Assembly: GCF_001187555.1 (NCBI RefSeq)
Contig: NZ_LFIJ01000002.1
Span: 160,716 to 224,715 of the forward strand
DNA: 64,000 bases
From: Gilvimarinus polysaccharolyticus
GTDB lineage: Bacteria; Pseudomonadota; Gammaproteobacteria; Pseudomonadales; Cellvibrionaceae
Reading direction: 5' to 3'
In this document: positions 8,862 to 17,843 of the stretch, piece by piece
Position numbering within the stretch: the first letter of the stretch is position 1
How the letters are laid out: every line of letters starts with the position of its first letter
Notes under the pieces: generated by a model
Seen by the model: the letters and a program-made list of their open reading frames with translations, nothing else
What the model was told of the DNA's origin: nothing
Databases searched by the model: none
Program-made: the position numbers and the translations under genes

Positions 8862-9722
8862 TCACTTTACTGAGATAAGCTCTAGCGAGAGATTGTCTAT
8901 CAGCCGAGCGCCCTCAGTGTACATGGCGCCCAATATGGTAATTTCGGTGTCGTCGTGTGCCGCGGGCTTAAGTGTACGGCTATTACAAATCTCTAAGTAA
9001 TCGACCTTAAAACCCGCCTCGCTGATTTGCATTTTACCGGTCTGAGCCAGCCCAATAAAGTCTCGCTGGCCCGCTTTAATTTGCTCGGCCACCCAGTTAA
9101 GCGTGCTATACAACTGGTTTACACGAGGACGCTCGGCGCTGCTAATAAAGCCGTTGCGCGAGCTAAGTGCTAAGCCATCGGCTTCGCGGTAAATCTCACC
9201 AGCGCTTATTTGCACTGGGATACATAAATCTTCAACCATGTGACGAATCACCGCCAGCTGTTGGTAATCTTTAATACCAAATACGGCCTCGTCGGGCTGG
9301 ACGATATTAAACAGTTTAGACACTACCGTGGTGACCCCCTCAAAATGGCCTGGACGGCTGGCGCCACACAGAACGTCGGTCATAGCCGGCACAATCACGC
9401 GGGTTTGCTCATCCATGCCGTTGGGGTAAATTTCGGTTTCATCGGGGCAAAACAAAAAATCGCAGTTAACCGCCTCAAGCTTGGCCGAATCGGCGGCTAG
9501 AGTGCGCGGGTAGCGATCCCAGTCTTCATTTAAACCAAACTGCAAACGGTTAACAAAGATACTCACGACCACACAATCGCAGGTTTGCTGCGCCTGTTTT
9601 ACCAACGCCAAATGGGCATCGTGTAAATTGCCCATGGTGGGCACAAAGCCAATACGTTTACCGTTACGACGGGCCTCTGCTAGCGCCTCGCGCAGCGAGC
9701 GAGTATGGTGGAATACCTGCAT
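8862..9722 (-). CDS. panC: Pantoate-beta-alanine ligase (pantothenate synthetase)
   Basis: 286 aa. It joins pantoate and beta-alanine with ATP hydrolysis to AMP, the last step of vitamin B5 synthesis, in the cytoplasm. The nucleotidyltransferase HIGH-type motif [11 protein letters not shown] lies near residue 31. The segments [40 protein letters not shown] (pantoate and ATP contacts) and [19 protein letters not shown] are typical. KMSKS-type LSSRNGFIS is present near residue 187. GAGG precedes the ATG. It is cotranscribed with panD. Confidence 0.97.
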   Translation of the reverse strand: MQVFHHTRSLREALAEARRNGKRIGFVPTMGNLHDAHLALVKQAQQTCDCVVVSIFVNRLQFGLNEDWDRYPRTLAADSAKLEAVNCDFLFCPDETEIYPNGMDEQTRVIVPAMTDVLCGASRPGHFEGVTTVVSKLFNIVQPDEAVFGIKDYQQLAVIRHMVEDLCIPVQISAGEIYREADGLALSSRNGFISSAERPRVNQLYSTLNWVAEQIKAGQRDFIGLAQTGKMQISEAGFKVDYLEICNSRTLKPAAHDDTEITILGAMYTEGARLIDNLSLELISVK

Positions 9723-9821
9723 GGGGAGCCTCTATCGCCTATTACCCAACAGCACTACGCGCGCTGACGGGGGCAGAATAATACACGCTCATGAGAAACA
9801 AGTACATTTTTTGGACACAAT

Positions 9822-10409
9822 TCAAAACAGTGGGAGCGAATCGCCAACAGACTCGCTATCAAGCCGCAAACGAGTCACCTGATCGCCCACCCGAATCACC
9901 CCCGAACGAACAATCTTGGCGCACAAGCCGCCATAACCGTACATCGCCGCCACACCACCCTCCCCCAAGTTCTCATTCATCCGCGAGCAAGGATGACACA
10001 GCGCGCCGGGCACAATAATCGCATCGCCAATTTGTAGTGTTTGATAGCGCAACAAGTTCAGGTTCATACCCGACACCACCAAATTGCGCCGCAACAGTGC
10101 TGGGTCGATACTGTCCTGCCCCATATGACGGCAAATTTGCTCGATAAACTCGCGGCTAATTAACGTTACTTGCCGACCCGAACCACGGGTTTTGCGGCAG
10201 CGATGATCGCCCTCCAGCCCCTGCTCGGCCAGCGCCTGTACCGACTCCACCTCGGCAATCGCGCCACGCCGCACAGTACGCAAACCGATCCACTCCAAAC
10301 GACCGGGCTGAATATTAGCCGCGAGCCGATCCAGAAAGCGAGCTTGCGTAGAACGTCGGACACCTGATGCCGGACGTATAGCATTGGAACGATCTGTACT
10401 GTTGGGCAT
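9822..10409 (-). CDS. MOSC domain protein
   Basis: 195 aa from the ATG at 10409, which has AGGTGAT 6 nt upstream; an in-frame GTG three codons earlier is less likely. The MOSC domain fills most of the protein (EQGLEGDHRCRKTRGSGRQVTLIS, then LRRNLVVSGMNLNLLRYQTLQIGDAII, then CHPCSRMNENLGEGG). MOSC domains, shared with molybdenum-cofactor sulfurases and YiiM/YuaD-like reductase partners, carry sulfur or bind the molybdenum cofactor. The conserved Cys in CHPCSRM is the expected sulfur-carrying residue. The protein stands alone, without the beta-barrel N-terminal domain. The substrate is unknown. Confidence 0.85.
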   Translation of the reverse strand: MPNSTDRSNAIRPASGVRRSTQARFLDRLAANIQPGRLEWIGLRTVRRGAIAEVESVQALAEQGLEGDHRCRKTRGSGRQVTLISREFIEQICRHMGQDSIDPALLRRNLVVSGMNLNLLRYQTLQIGDAIIVPGALCHPCSRMNENLGEGGVAAMYGYGGLCAKIVRSGVIRVGDQVTRLRLDSESVGDSLPLF

Positions 10410-10711
10410 AGTGATCACCTAGTATTGGGGCTGCGCAGAACAAAAGTGTGGGCGCTGACCGTCGGGTCGTCAACAACGCGTTGCCTCACAACCCCTTTTT
10501 CAGGGGAAACCCATAAATCAACAGTGTCGCACCCTCCAAGAATCAACAGTTTTTGCAATATATTCAACTACGATACCTAATGGATGGCCGCCACACGACG
10601 GTCTTACCCTGTCACAATGAAAACCCTAAATCTCAAAATTTTAAATTTGCGTTTTCTTTGCCGACCTATCATTATAAAGCTATCAACAAGTAAATTTATA
10701 CAGGGTGAGTC

Positions 10712-12058
10712 ATGGCTAGAGCTAAAGTAGAAAAAGCCCCAATACTCAACTTTTCGGAAGATTTTGAAGCGATTATCCCTTTACTGGGCGATTGCGATGT
10801 TACGGATTCAGAAGGGCGCTACCTCCACTGGGGTCAATTTAAGTGGAGAGTGGATAAAAATAACGCTGAGAATTTATGGAAGGCAGTTAAGTTTAAGCGG
10901 ATATCGCAACATAAACCAATTGGCTTGAACGATGAAAATGGCAGGCCCTTCGTCTACTGCACCCCCCATTCAATGGAGGCAACCCTTTATCAATTGGTTA
11001 AAGTTACTGGCGGCAATGTAGGCGCCATCGCTGACTCTGCAGCTAGTGAGAGCTTGCAAAGTAGGTTCTTAGTTTCGTCTCTAATAATGGAGGAGGCGAT
11101 TACCAGTGCTCAACTGGAAGGGGCCTCAACCACCAGAGAAGTTGCAAAGAAGATGCTGGAAGACGAAAGGGATCCCGTCGATGAAGATGAAAGAATGATC
11201 CTCAATAATTATCTTCTCCTAAAGTATGCAGAACAAAACAGTAAAAACGAACTTACTTTAGATATGATTTTAGAGTTTCATAGAATTGCAACGAGAGGTA
11301 CAACTGAGAATAACGTTGTACCTGGAGAGTTCAGAATAGACAACGATATTTATATCGAAGATGGAGATGGCAATATCGCCCATCAACCTCCTGACTTCTC
11401 ACTGATCGAGCAAAGAATACGGGATTTATGTGAATTCGCAAATAAAGATCATACAGGCTTAGGCGGCTGCGATTTTGTTCATCCGTTAATTAAAGCTATA
11501 GTTTTGCACTTTATGATTGGCTATGAACATCCATTTCGAGACGGGAACGGTAGAACCGCCAGAGCTCTTTTTTATTGGTTTATGCTTAAAAGTGACTACA
11601 CTTTGTTTAAATACATTTCCATCAGCAAACTATTAAAAGAGAAACCAAATGATTATGGCTTATCTTATATGTATACAGAAAAGGACGACAACGACTTAAC
11701 CTACTTTATTTATTTTCAATTGGAGATTATTTCTAAAGCTTTTGAAGAGCTTAAAAAATACCTCAACTTGAAGGTCTCGGAATTTAAAAGCATATCAGAA
11801 ACTCTAGAGAAAACCTCCTGGGGCAACATTCTTCATTTTATTCAAAAAGATTTAATTAAAAAAGCAGTGAAAGAGCCCGGGAGGATATTTAATGTAAAGG
11901 AGGTTTCGAAGTCTTACTCTATATCAGAGAATACATCGAGAAACTACCTTGCAAAGCTCGTGGATATGAAACTATTCCTTTCCACTAAAGATGGCAGAAA
12001 AGTTATATATATTGCTCCTTCAGACCTTCTTCGAAAACTGCAAAGCGGTAAAGCCTAA
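10712..12058 (+). CDS. Fic family protein AMP-transferase with N-terminal inhibitory helix and C-terminal winged helix
   Basis: 448 aa. Fic proteins transfer AMP (or a related group) to Ser, Thr or Tyr of target proteins. The full catalytic motif HPFRDGNGRTAR starts at His273. The inhibitory motif (S/T)xxxE(G/N) appears as Ser132-A-Q-L-Glu136-Gly137 before the Fic core, which marks class II, auto-inhibited enzymes. Residues about 380-440 look like a winged helix (NVKEVSKSYSISENTSRNYLAKLVDM), as in chromosomal Fic proteins that may bind DNA or autoregulate. The ribosome site is AGGGTGAG. The gene is clearly richer in A and T than its neighbours, which suggests acquisition. It stands alone between MOSC and dnaB. 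No antitoxin partner is visible. The target is unknown. Confidence 0.92.
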   Translation: MARAKVEKAPILNFSEDFEAIIPLLGDCDVTDSEGRYLHWGQFKWRVDKNNAENLWKAVKFKRISQHKPIGLNDENGRPFVYCTPHSMEATLYQLVKVTGGNVGAIADSAASESLQSRFLVSSLIMEEAITSAQLEGASTTREVAKKMLEDERDPVDEDERMILNNYLLLKYAEQNSKNELTLDMILEFHRIATRGTTENNVVPGEFRIDNDIYIEDGDGNIAHQPPDFSLIEQRIRDLCEFANKDHTGLGGCDFVHPLIKAIVLHFMIGYEHPFRDGNGRTARALFYWFMLKSDYTLFKYISISKLLKEKPNDYGLSYMYTEKDDNDLTYFIYFQLEIISKAFEELKKYLNLKVSEFKSISETLEKTSWGNILHFIQKDLIKKAVKEPGRIFNVKEVSKSYSISENTSRNYLAKLVDMKLFLSTKDGRKVIYIAPSDLLRKLQSGKA

Positions 12059-12244
12059 TCGAGTGGCCGGATGCATCTGCACAGGCTCCACTTTAATAAC
12101 CATCCAACTCGATGATCGCACACAAGGAGGTGTACCATCGGCAACGCCAATGCGAGCCGCAAGAATCCAGCAGAGTCACTCCCCTGCACCAGACTTATTG
12201 CGGTAGGTAAAATGTACGGTCGCGCCCACGGAGGGGCGCCATTG

Positions 12245-12291
12245 CGCCGGATTTAACCGGCGACGTCGCAAAAACACACGGACGTGTTTTT
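12245..12291. terminator. Hairpins between fic and dnaB (bidirectional terminator)
   Basis: Two stems in tandem: CGCCGG-ATTTAA-CCGGCG (12245-12262) and AAAAACAC/GTGTTTTT (12270-12291). The second has T-rich arms on both strands, which fits termination of both the convergent fic and dnaB transcripts. Confidence 0.5.
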
Positions 12292-12302
12292 ACGACAGCA
12301 GA

Positions 12303-13703
12303 TTAATAGCCATCATCTTGCTGACTAAAATACTCTGCCGCTAAGTTATCAAAACGAGTGTATTTACCAATAAAGGCGGCGCGTACTGTACCCACCTCAC
12401 CGTTACGCTGCTTACCTACAATCAATTCCGATACACCTTTTTCGGCGGTGTCTTCGTTGTAGTATTCATCGCGGTAGATAAACAAAATAACGTCGGCGTC
12501 CTGCTCGATGGCGCCCGACTCACGCAAGTCCGAGTTCATGGGGCGCTTGTTGGGGCGCTGCTCTACACTCCGGTTAAGCTGCGACAGGGCAATTACTGGG
12601 CACTCAAACTCTTTAGCCAAGGCTTTTAGCGAGCGCGAGATTTCGGAGATCTCTTGGGTGCGCCCTTCGCTGGCACCGGCAACCTGCATCAGCTGCAGGT
12701 AATCGATCATGATCATGCCAGGATTGCCGTGCTCGCGAGCTATACGGCGGGTACGGGCACGTAATTCTTGCGGGGTTAGGCCTGGAGTATCGTCAATAAA
12801 CAGCAGTTTATCTTTCATTTTACTCACGGCGGTCGAGAGCTTAGGCCAATCTTCTTCGGTGAGTTTACCATTGCGCATATGGCCTTGATCGATACGTCCA
12901 ATAGAGGACATCATCCGCATGACCAGCGCTGCCGATGGCATCTCCATACTAAACACTAGCACCGGTTTTGGCTGAGTGAAAATAGCCGATTCAACAAAGT
13001 TAAGCGCTAGAGCGGTTTTACCCATCGAGGGACGTGCCGCGAGAATCACTAGCTCGCCCGGCTGCCAACCAGAGGTTTTAGCGTCTAAATCGGTTAACCC
13101 TGTGGTTACCCCAGTAACGTCGTCGCCCGAGCGAAACAGCTCGTCAATACGCTCGACGGTTTCTTTTAACAAGCCGTTAACTTCGCGCAGGCCGCCTTCT
13201 TTAGGACGATCTTCGGCAATTTTTGCGACCCGCTTTTCGGCCATTTGCAGCAGGTCGTCGGAATCCAGCCCTGCGGGGTTATAACTCGACTGGCTAATCT
13301 CTTGTGCTGCGACGATCAATTGCCGCAAGGTCGAGCGCTCGCGCACAATACGCGCGTAAGCGGTGATATTGGCCGCGCTTGGGGTGTTGGCTGCCAATTC
13401 AACCAAGTAGCCTAAGCCTCCGGCATGTTCTAGCTCACCGTGGCGCTCTAACGCCTCGGATAGGGTCACCGGGTCCAATGGTTGAGCATCTTCTTGCAGC
13501 TCAATCATCATTTTTAAGATCAGGCGGTGATCTTCGCGATAAAAATCGACTTCGGAAGCAATCTCTAGCACGGCATCTAAGCGACTGTTGTCGAGCATCA
13601 AGCCGCCTAACACCGACTGCTCGGCCTCGACCGAGGTAGGCAGTACCGGCGCACCTTGGGGCTGAGTGGGCTCGCGATATTGGGCGGTGGCGTCGCTAGG
13701 CAT
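12303..13703 (-). CDS. dnaB: Replicative DNA helicase DnaB
   Basis: 466 aa from the ATG at 13703; an upstream in-frame TTG would add five residues and is less likely. DnaB is the hexameric 5'-3' helicase of the replication fork. N-terminal DnaB_N domain residues about 20-125 (SVEAEQSVLGGLMLDN). RecA-like ATPase domain: Walker A ARPSMGKTALALN, Walker B MIMIDYLQLM, the SLKALAKEFECPVIALSQLNRSVE segment, and DLRESGAIEQDADVI. No intein is present. It follows the rpsF-rplI operon, as in many gammaproteobacteria, but a strong terminator (13752-13806) lies between them, so it has its own promoter. Confidence 0.97.
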   Translation of the reverse strand: MPSDATAQYREPTQPQGAPVLPTSVEAEQSVLGGLMLDNSRLDAVLEIASEVDFYREDHRLILKMMIELQEDAQPLDPVTLSEALERHGELEHAGGLGYLVELAANTPSAANITAYARIVRERSTLRQLIVAAQEISQSSYNPAGLDSDDLLQMAEKRVAKIAEDRPKEGGLREVNGLLKETVERIDELFRSGDDVTGVTTGLTDLDAKTSGWQPGELVILAARPSMGKTALALNFVESAIFTQPKPVLVFSMEMPSAALVMRMMSSIGRIDQGHMRNGKLTEEDWPKLSTAVSKMKDKLLFIDDTPGLTPQELRARTRRIAREHGNPGMIMIDYLQLMQVAGASEGRTQEISEISRSLKALAKEFECPVIALSQLNRSVEQRPNKRPMNSDLRESGAIEQDADVILFIYRDEYYNEDTAEKGVSELIVGKQRNGEVGTVRAAFIGKYTRFDNLAAEYFSQQDDGY

Positions 13704-13751
13704 AAAACAAAAATCCAAACATTAACAAATAAAGGCGGCTATTTAACACGC

Positions 13752-13806
13752 AAAAAAAACGGGCACTACAACAACCGGTTAAGGTGGTTGATAGTGCCCG
13801 ATTTTT
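13752..13806 (-). terminator. Rho-independent terminator of the rpsF-rplI operon
   Basis: CGGGCACTA (13760-13768) pairs with TAGTGCCCG (13792-13800), with further pairing inside (AACC/GGTT). The minus strand continues into eight T residues. It lies about 45 bp past the rplI stop. Confidence 0.85.
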
Positions 13807-13849
13807 ATCGCTTTGTCAGCGTGCGTAAGCGTTTACCTAAAGGTAACGA

Positions 13850-14296
13850 TTACTCAGCAATAACAGCGACTTTTACCACTTGGGTGATTTCGGCGTGAAC
13901 TTGTACGTCAATCTCGTACTCGCCCAGCTCGCGAATCGCACCTTCTGGTAGACGTACTTCAGCTTTAACCACTTCAACGCCAGCCGCAGTGATTGCGCCA
14001 GCGAGGTCGCGAGTACCGATAGAACCAAACAGCTTGCCTTCATCGCCAGCGTTAGCTTCGATGGTGACAGACAGCTCAGCCAGCTTATCGGCACGAACTT
14101 GTGCTTCAGCTTTTTTAGCTGCAGCTGCAGCTTCAAGCTCGGCGCGACGCGCTTCAAAATCAGCAACATTTGATGCAGTGGCAGGAATAGCCTTGCCTTG
14201 TGGCACTAGGAAGTTGCGACCGAAGCCGGCTTTAACACTGACTTTATCGCCAATGGCACCCAGTTTACCCACTTTTTCGAGCAGAATAACTTCCAT
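13850..14296 (-). CDS. rplI: 50S ribosomal protein L9
   Basis: 148 aa, the normal length. N-terminal domain opening [36 protein letters not shown] is the family signature (the rRNA-binding part). It is followed by the long charged and Ala-rich connecting helix (about residues 45-75) and a C-terminal domain with [12 protein letters not shown]. It binds helix 76 of 23S rRNA. It is the last gene of the rpsF-rpsR-membrane protein-rplI operon, and a terminator follows. Confidence 0.97.
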   Translation of the reverse strand: MEVILLEKVGKLGAIGDKVSVKAGFGRNFLVPQGKAIPATASNVADFEARRAELEAAAAAKKAEAQVRADKLAELSVTIEANAGDEGKLFGSIGTRDLAGAITAAGVEVVKAEVRLPEGAIRELGEYEIDVQVHAEITQVVKVAVIAE

Positions 14297-14331
14297 CTCG
14301 TTTACCCTCTGTTTAATTACCTGCGCGGCAG

Positions 14332-15177
14332 CTATGCCTTGGGCCTAAGCCGACCGCGAAAATTCAACCACGTGTCGCAAAATGCGACTATAACCAACAG
14401 TGCTGTTAACGGCTGCAGCACCACCATTGCAATATAGAACATCACCAACCACTGGACGCCCATGCCCCGCGCTGCAATAAATGCATGCACTAAAGCAATA
14501 CCGGCAAACAGCAAAGGCTGGGCAAAAACCAATACCCACATGCCTGTGCCAGCGCCGCGCCAGTAGCAATAAGCTACGGCTAAAGCGCATACCGTTGCCG
14601 GTAAAGGCGCCAAGCGTAAGGCGCGAAACTCTGCGGCAAACCCACCGGGGTTGTACAGCAGCGATTGCCACCAGCGGCCCAGTATTAACCCCAACACACC
14701 ACTTAAGGTGGTCATTGCGGCTAACAGTGCCAACACTAATGTCGTGTCGGGCACCGGTAAACCCAGCGGCTGATCGGACTGTGCTTGCAGCTGATCAAAC
14801 AGCTCCGTACACAGCGCCAGCATATGGGCTACGGCCTCTGGCATCAGTAATGCCAGCAGTAAAACCCCTAATGTATTGCAGGCCACCAGGGCCATAAGGG
14901 CATACTGCCACAGTGCCGAGCGGCGCAGCACTGCTGCGGCCACACATACACTGATAACACCGGTTACTGCCAGCAACGCACTTTGCTGCTGCATTAGCAG
15001 CAAGGCAATCGCCGGTAATATCGCCCAGAGCAACACCAGCAAACCATTGGCCGGGCCGCGCCTAAGCGTTACTAATGCAACAGTGGCAGGCCCCAGTAAT
15101 GGAATCCAGTGCCCTATTAATGCAACGATTGCAGCCTGAGTGCGGCCGCGCATAATGAACTCTGCGAGCGCACGCAC
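14332..15177 (-). CDS. Membrane protein of the rpsR-rplI operon (DUF2232/YybS-like)
   Basis: 281 aa, about eight hydrophobic segments, with very few charged residues and no catalytic motif that I recognise. A membrane protein of this kind sits between rpsR and rplI in Pseudomonas and relatives and is usually annotated as DUF2232/YybS-like; that assignment here rests on position and topology. The GTG at 15177 lies 9 bp past the rpsR stop; the ATG at 15153 is an alternative start. The role of the family is unknown. Close packing within a ribosomal protein operon implies growth-linked expression. Confidence 0.75.
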   Translation of the reverse strand: MRALAEFIMRGRTQAAIVALIGHWIPLLGPATVALVTLRRGPANGLLVLLWAILPAIALLLMQQQSALLAVTGVISVCVAAAVLRRSALWQYALMALVACNTLGVLLLALLMPEAVAHMLALCTELFDQLQAQSDQPLGLPVPDTTLVLALLAAMTTLSGVLGLILGRWWQSLLYNPGGFAAEFRALRLAPLPATVCALAVAYCYWRGAGTGMWVLVFAQPLLFAGIALVHAFIAARGMGVQWLVMFYIAMVVLQPLTALLVIVAFCDTWLNFRGRLRPKA

Positions 15178-15186
15178 TGGTCAGTC

Positions 15187-15414
15187 TTACTCGTGGCTGT
15201 CCGTGTACGGCAGCAGAGCCAAATAACGCGCGCGCTTAACAGCAGTAGCTAGCTGACGCTGATATTTTGCTTTTGTACCTGTGATACGGCTAGGTACGAT
15301 TTTGCCAGTTTCAGTGACGTAGGCTTTCAAGGTTTCCAGATCTTTATAATCGATCTGCTTGGTGCCTTCGGCGGTGAAACGACAGAATTTACGACGGCGG
15401 AAAAATCGAGCCAT
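15187..15414 (-). CDS. rpsR: 30S ribosomal protein S18
   Basis: 75 aa. The opening [17 protein letters not shown] and the later [33 protein letters not shown] are nearly invariant in the family. S18 forms a heterodimer with S6 on the platform of the small subunit. It starts 3 bp after the rpsF stop, so the two are translationally coupled and made in equal amounts. The S6:S18 complex may repress this operon through the leader at 15874-15913. Confidence 0.98.
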   Translation of the reverse strand: MARFFRRRKFCRFTAEGTKQIDYKDLETLKAYVTETGKIVPSRITGTKAKYQRQLATAVKRARYLALLPYTDSHE

Positions 15415-15417
15415 TGG

Positions 15418-15867
15418 TTACTCCCCCTCTGTTTCGGTAGTCTGATCTTCGGTTTCTGCAGAGTCGTTTGACTCATCAGAAGCTTGATCGTCAGACTCGT
15501 CACGACGCTCTGGACGAGGTGCACGTGGCTTACGCTCACGGCTCTCTTTATCAGCCTTAGCAATCGGTGACTCTTCAGTAACCGCTTCATCAGTGCGGAT
15601 AACCAAGTTACGCAGCACAGCATCGTTGTAGCGGAAGTTGGTGGTCAGCTCTTCTAGAGCTTCTTCGCTACACTCTACGTTCATCAGAACATAGTGCGCT
15701 TTGTGGATTTTGTTGATTGAGTAAGCCATTTGACGACGGCCCCAATCTTCCAAACGGTGAACCTGACCACCGCCGCTAGTAACCGTCGCGGTGTAACGCT
15801 CGATCATGCCCGGAACCTGTTCGCTCTGGTCCGGGTGAACCATAAAGATAATCTCGTAATGACGCAT
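15418..15867 (-). CDS. rpsF: 30S ribosomal protein S6
   Basis: 149 aa from the ATG at 15867, which is preceded by AAGGAG; a longer reading frame up to 15984 lacks the family start and overlaps the leader. The core [25 protein letters not shown] and the [24 protein letters not shown] segment are typical S6. Residues about 105-149 are a long acidic, disordered tail (Ser, Asp, Glu and Thr rich). E. coli S6 also has a variable tail that is glutamylated, and the ending TETEGE here is Glu-rich. First gene of the operon with rpsR, the membrane protein and rplI. Confidence 0.97.
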   Translation of the reverse strand: MRHYEIIFMVHPDQSEQVPGMIERYTATVTSGGGQVHRLEDWGRRQMAYSINKIHKAHYVLMNVECSEEALEELTTNFRYNDAVLRNLVIRTDEAVTEESPIAKADKESRERKPRAPRPERRDESDDQASDESNDSAETEDQTTETEGE

Positions 15868-15873
15868 TAATCG

Positions 15874-15913
15874 CTCCTTACGGGTTGTAGCCTCCCGACC
15901 AGACGTCGGTAAG
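15874..15913 (-). promoter_or_regulatory. Candidate S6:S18-binding mRNA leader of rpsF
   Basis: Minus strand: outer stem CTTAC/GTAAG (15909-15913 with 15877-15881), inner hairpin CCGAC-GTCTG-GTCGG, and an unpaired CCG just before the closing strand. The closing strand overlaps the AAGGAG ribosome site. A CCG-containing bulge next to the rpsF ribosome site is the known recognition element for the S6:S18 complex in many bacteria. The match is by eye only. Confidence 0.5.
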
Positions 15914-16079
15914 ACAAGGAGTGGCTCTCGGGGTTCTGCAAAGCAGGCCGAAAGCCGTTTACTTAGAAACCGCACAAAATGCACGTACTCTAAGGGCGCG
16001 CTATTCTATGGAGTTTACTCTGTGGTTGCAAGGTTAAATTTTAAACAGCACACACAACCGATCGCGTTAACGAGCCGTC

Positions 16080-17843
16080 TTAATCGCCGTTAAGTTGATT
16101 TAAATACGCCCGCAACAAGGCAACCTTACCTGGAGACAAAGCGCGAGTCAGAGGCATATAAAGAGTCGTCGGGCGATAACTCTCATCAATGCGCTTTAAT
16201 AACTCGCCCGCCACGGCCTGAATAGTCGCCTCATCATTCAGGGGGATACGCTTAGACATGGCAGGAAAGAGTACATAAAAAAAGCGTAAACAGTGCTCAT
16301 AGACATCAGCCCAAGCAATATTGCCGGCATTAATAAGGGCGCTGTAATCGTGCTCTGGGTAGCGCCTAAACGCCATATGATAATCGCTGGCGCACACGGC
16401 TTTAAACTCCAGCAGCGAAAAGCCGCTACCCGCATTAAATTCTAGATCAATAGTCACCTCTGTAGCTCCAGCAGGCACTTGTACCGTAGCGGGGAACTCC
16501 AAAAACTGACCATCCTCTAAAGTGCCAGGCGATGAGGTGGAAAGTTGCAACACAACGGGTGTCAGCAACGGCCCGCCCAGCTCGTGTACTCGCACAGTCA
16601 CAGCTTTACGGGTATCGCTTGGATCGGTATACAAGTTTCGAGCATCGCTGCTGATGCGCAAGCGTGACTCCGTAATCTGCAAATCATTTTTGTCGCTAGT
16701 GATTTGTATCGGATGGGCTTTTAGTAGCGCAACCGCCTCGGTACTCAGCGCCACATCGTACAAACCGCCCCACTCATAGTAACCGCCTGGGTTTGACGGC
16801 ACGCTGGCGATTTGTCGCTCACCGGCAGAGATTATTAAATTGCCATAATCAAGGTTGGGGCCAATGGGGCCGGTGTTGGCCTGGCCGTTGCTACGAATAT
16901 TGTCGCCTTCAAGTGCCGACACCAAATCTAAACTCAATCGCGCCGCAGACTCATCCAGCCACGCCAACCCCTGGGCACCACCTAGCTTAACGTTTGGCAG
17001 TAATCGTCCTAGAGGATCACTTGCTAACTCATCGGCATACCAAGCACCGACACTGCCGATGACTCGTCCCAACGATGGGTTAGCGTTATTTTGATTTGCT
17101 TTTAAATCGGCGCGTACGCTGGCACTATCGTTACCGGGAAAACATTCAAACAGGCTGTAGCGAACCACCAACCCTTGGCTGCGCGGATCATTGATGATCG
17201 CCGCTAACACTGGGTCACTGTCGTCAAAAGAGACGATGTCTTGTTTACGAAATGCCAGCTGAAAGGTCCCACTAGCCCAAGCCGAGCCCGGCGTTAAATA
17301 AGGTGGCTGCACTCGACTGGTGGAATAACGCAACCCCAACAAACGCGAATGACTAACCGCGTGACCCTGCACCAGTAATGCCGGTGTATCGCCACCGCCT
17401 ATTTGAAAGCCACCGGCATAAATTTGGCTGGTGACAGAACTGGTGGGATCGATATCCACCATCACCGCCCCACCGTATGGGCCTTTACCGGTTCCCGGCT
17501 CTAATCCACCTAATAGATACACAGGTAAATGTTGCAGCCCGCCGGTTTGATTCATAGCCCCCGGCGCACCAGAGGACGAGACTTTAGCCTGCTGTAAAAC
17601 CACTTGGTGATCACCGTAGTAATTCCAACCACCGCGCACAAAATACGGCTGCCCTTTAGAGTTACTCACCTCTTCTCGCAGGTAGGCAATAACGTCGTCG
17701 TCCGACTGCGCAGAGCAAACCGAAGCGTCATTCAAATCCAGTAATGGCTTGCCATCGGTTGTGTACTGATCGTTATTGGCGGTATCGACATTAATGCTAA
17801 TGCCCCCGTAGAAGTTAATACGTGGTCCGTTTAAATAGCTCAT
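16080..17843 (-). CDS. Stand-alone VioB/RebD N-terminal-region-like protein, unknown function
   Basis: 587 aa, no signal peptide. The opening (YLNGPRINFYGGISINVDTANND) and the ending (YEHCLRFFYVLFPAMSKRI... then TLYMPLTRALSPGKVALLRAYL), with a middle SSDARNLYTDP, match my memory of the N-terminal ~580 residues of VioB, the iminophenyl-pyruvate dimer synthase of violacein synthesis (PRIHFRG...TAN.D; SDASNLY; MP.TRELS..KA). The ferritin-like catalytic half of VioB is absent and the protein stops where it would begin. The start codon overlaps the stop of the cytochrome-like gene by 4 bp (ATGA), so the two are translationally coupled. No VioA, VioC or other indole pathway gene is near. The family resemblance is from memory; the function is unknown. 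Confidence 0.6.
   Translation of the reverse strand: MSYLNGPRINFYGGISINVDTANNDQYTTDGKPLLDLNDASVCSAQSDDDVIAYLREEVSNSKGQPYFVRGGWNYYGDHQVVLQQAKVSSSGAPGAMNQTGGLQHLPVYLLGGLEPGTGKGPYGGAVMVDIDPTSSVTSQIYAGGFQIGGGDTPALLVQGHAVSHSRLLGLRYSTSRVQPPYLTPGSAWASGTFQLAFRKQDIVSFDDSDPVLAAIINDPRSQGLVVRYSLFECFPGNDSASVRADLKANQNNANPSLGRVIGSVGAWYADELASDPLGRLLPNVKLGGAQGLAWLDESAARLSLDLVSALEGDNIRSNGQANTGPIGPNLDYGNLIISAGERQIASVPSNPGGYYEWGGLYDVALSTEAVALLKAHPIQITSDKNDLQITESRLRISSDARNLYTDPSDTRKAVTVRVHELGGPLLTPVVLQLSTSSPGTLEDGQFLEFPATVQVPAGATEVTIDLEFNAGSGFSLLEFKAVCASDYHMAFRRYPEHDYSALINAGNIAWADVYEHCLRFFYVLFPAMSKRIPLNDEATIQAVAGELLKRIDESYRPTTLYMPLTRALSPGKVALLRAYLNQLNGD

Noticed and set aside
10712-12058. Fic gene as half of a toxin-antitoxin pair with a separate antitoxin
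   Set aside because: The inhibitory helix is inside the same protein (class II) and no small antitoxin frame precedes it.
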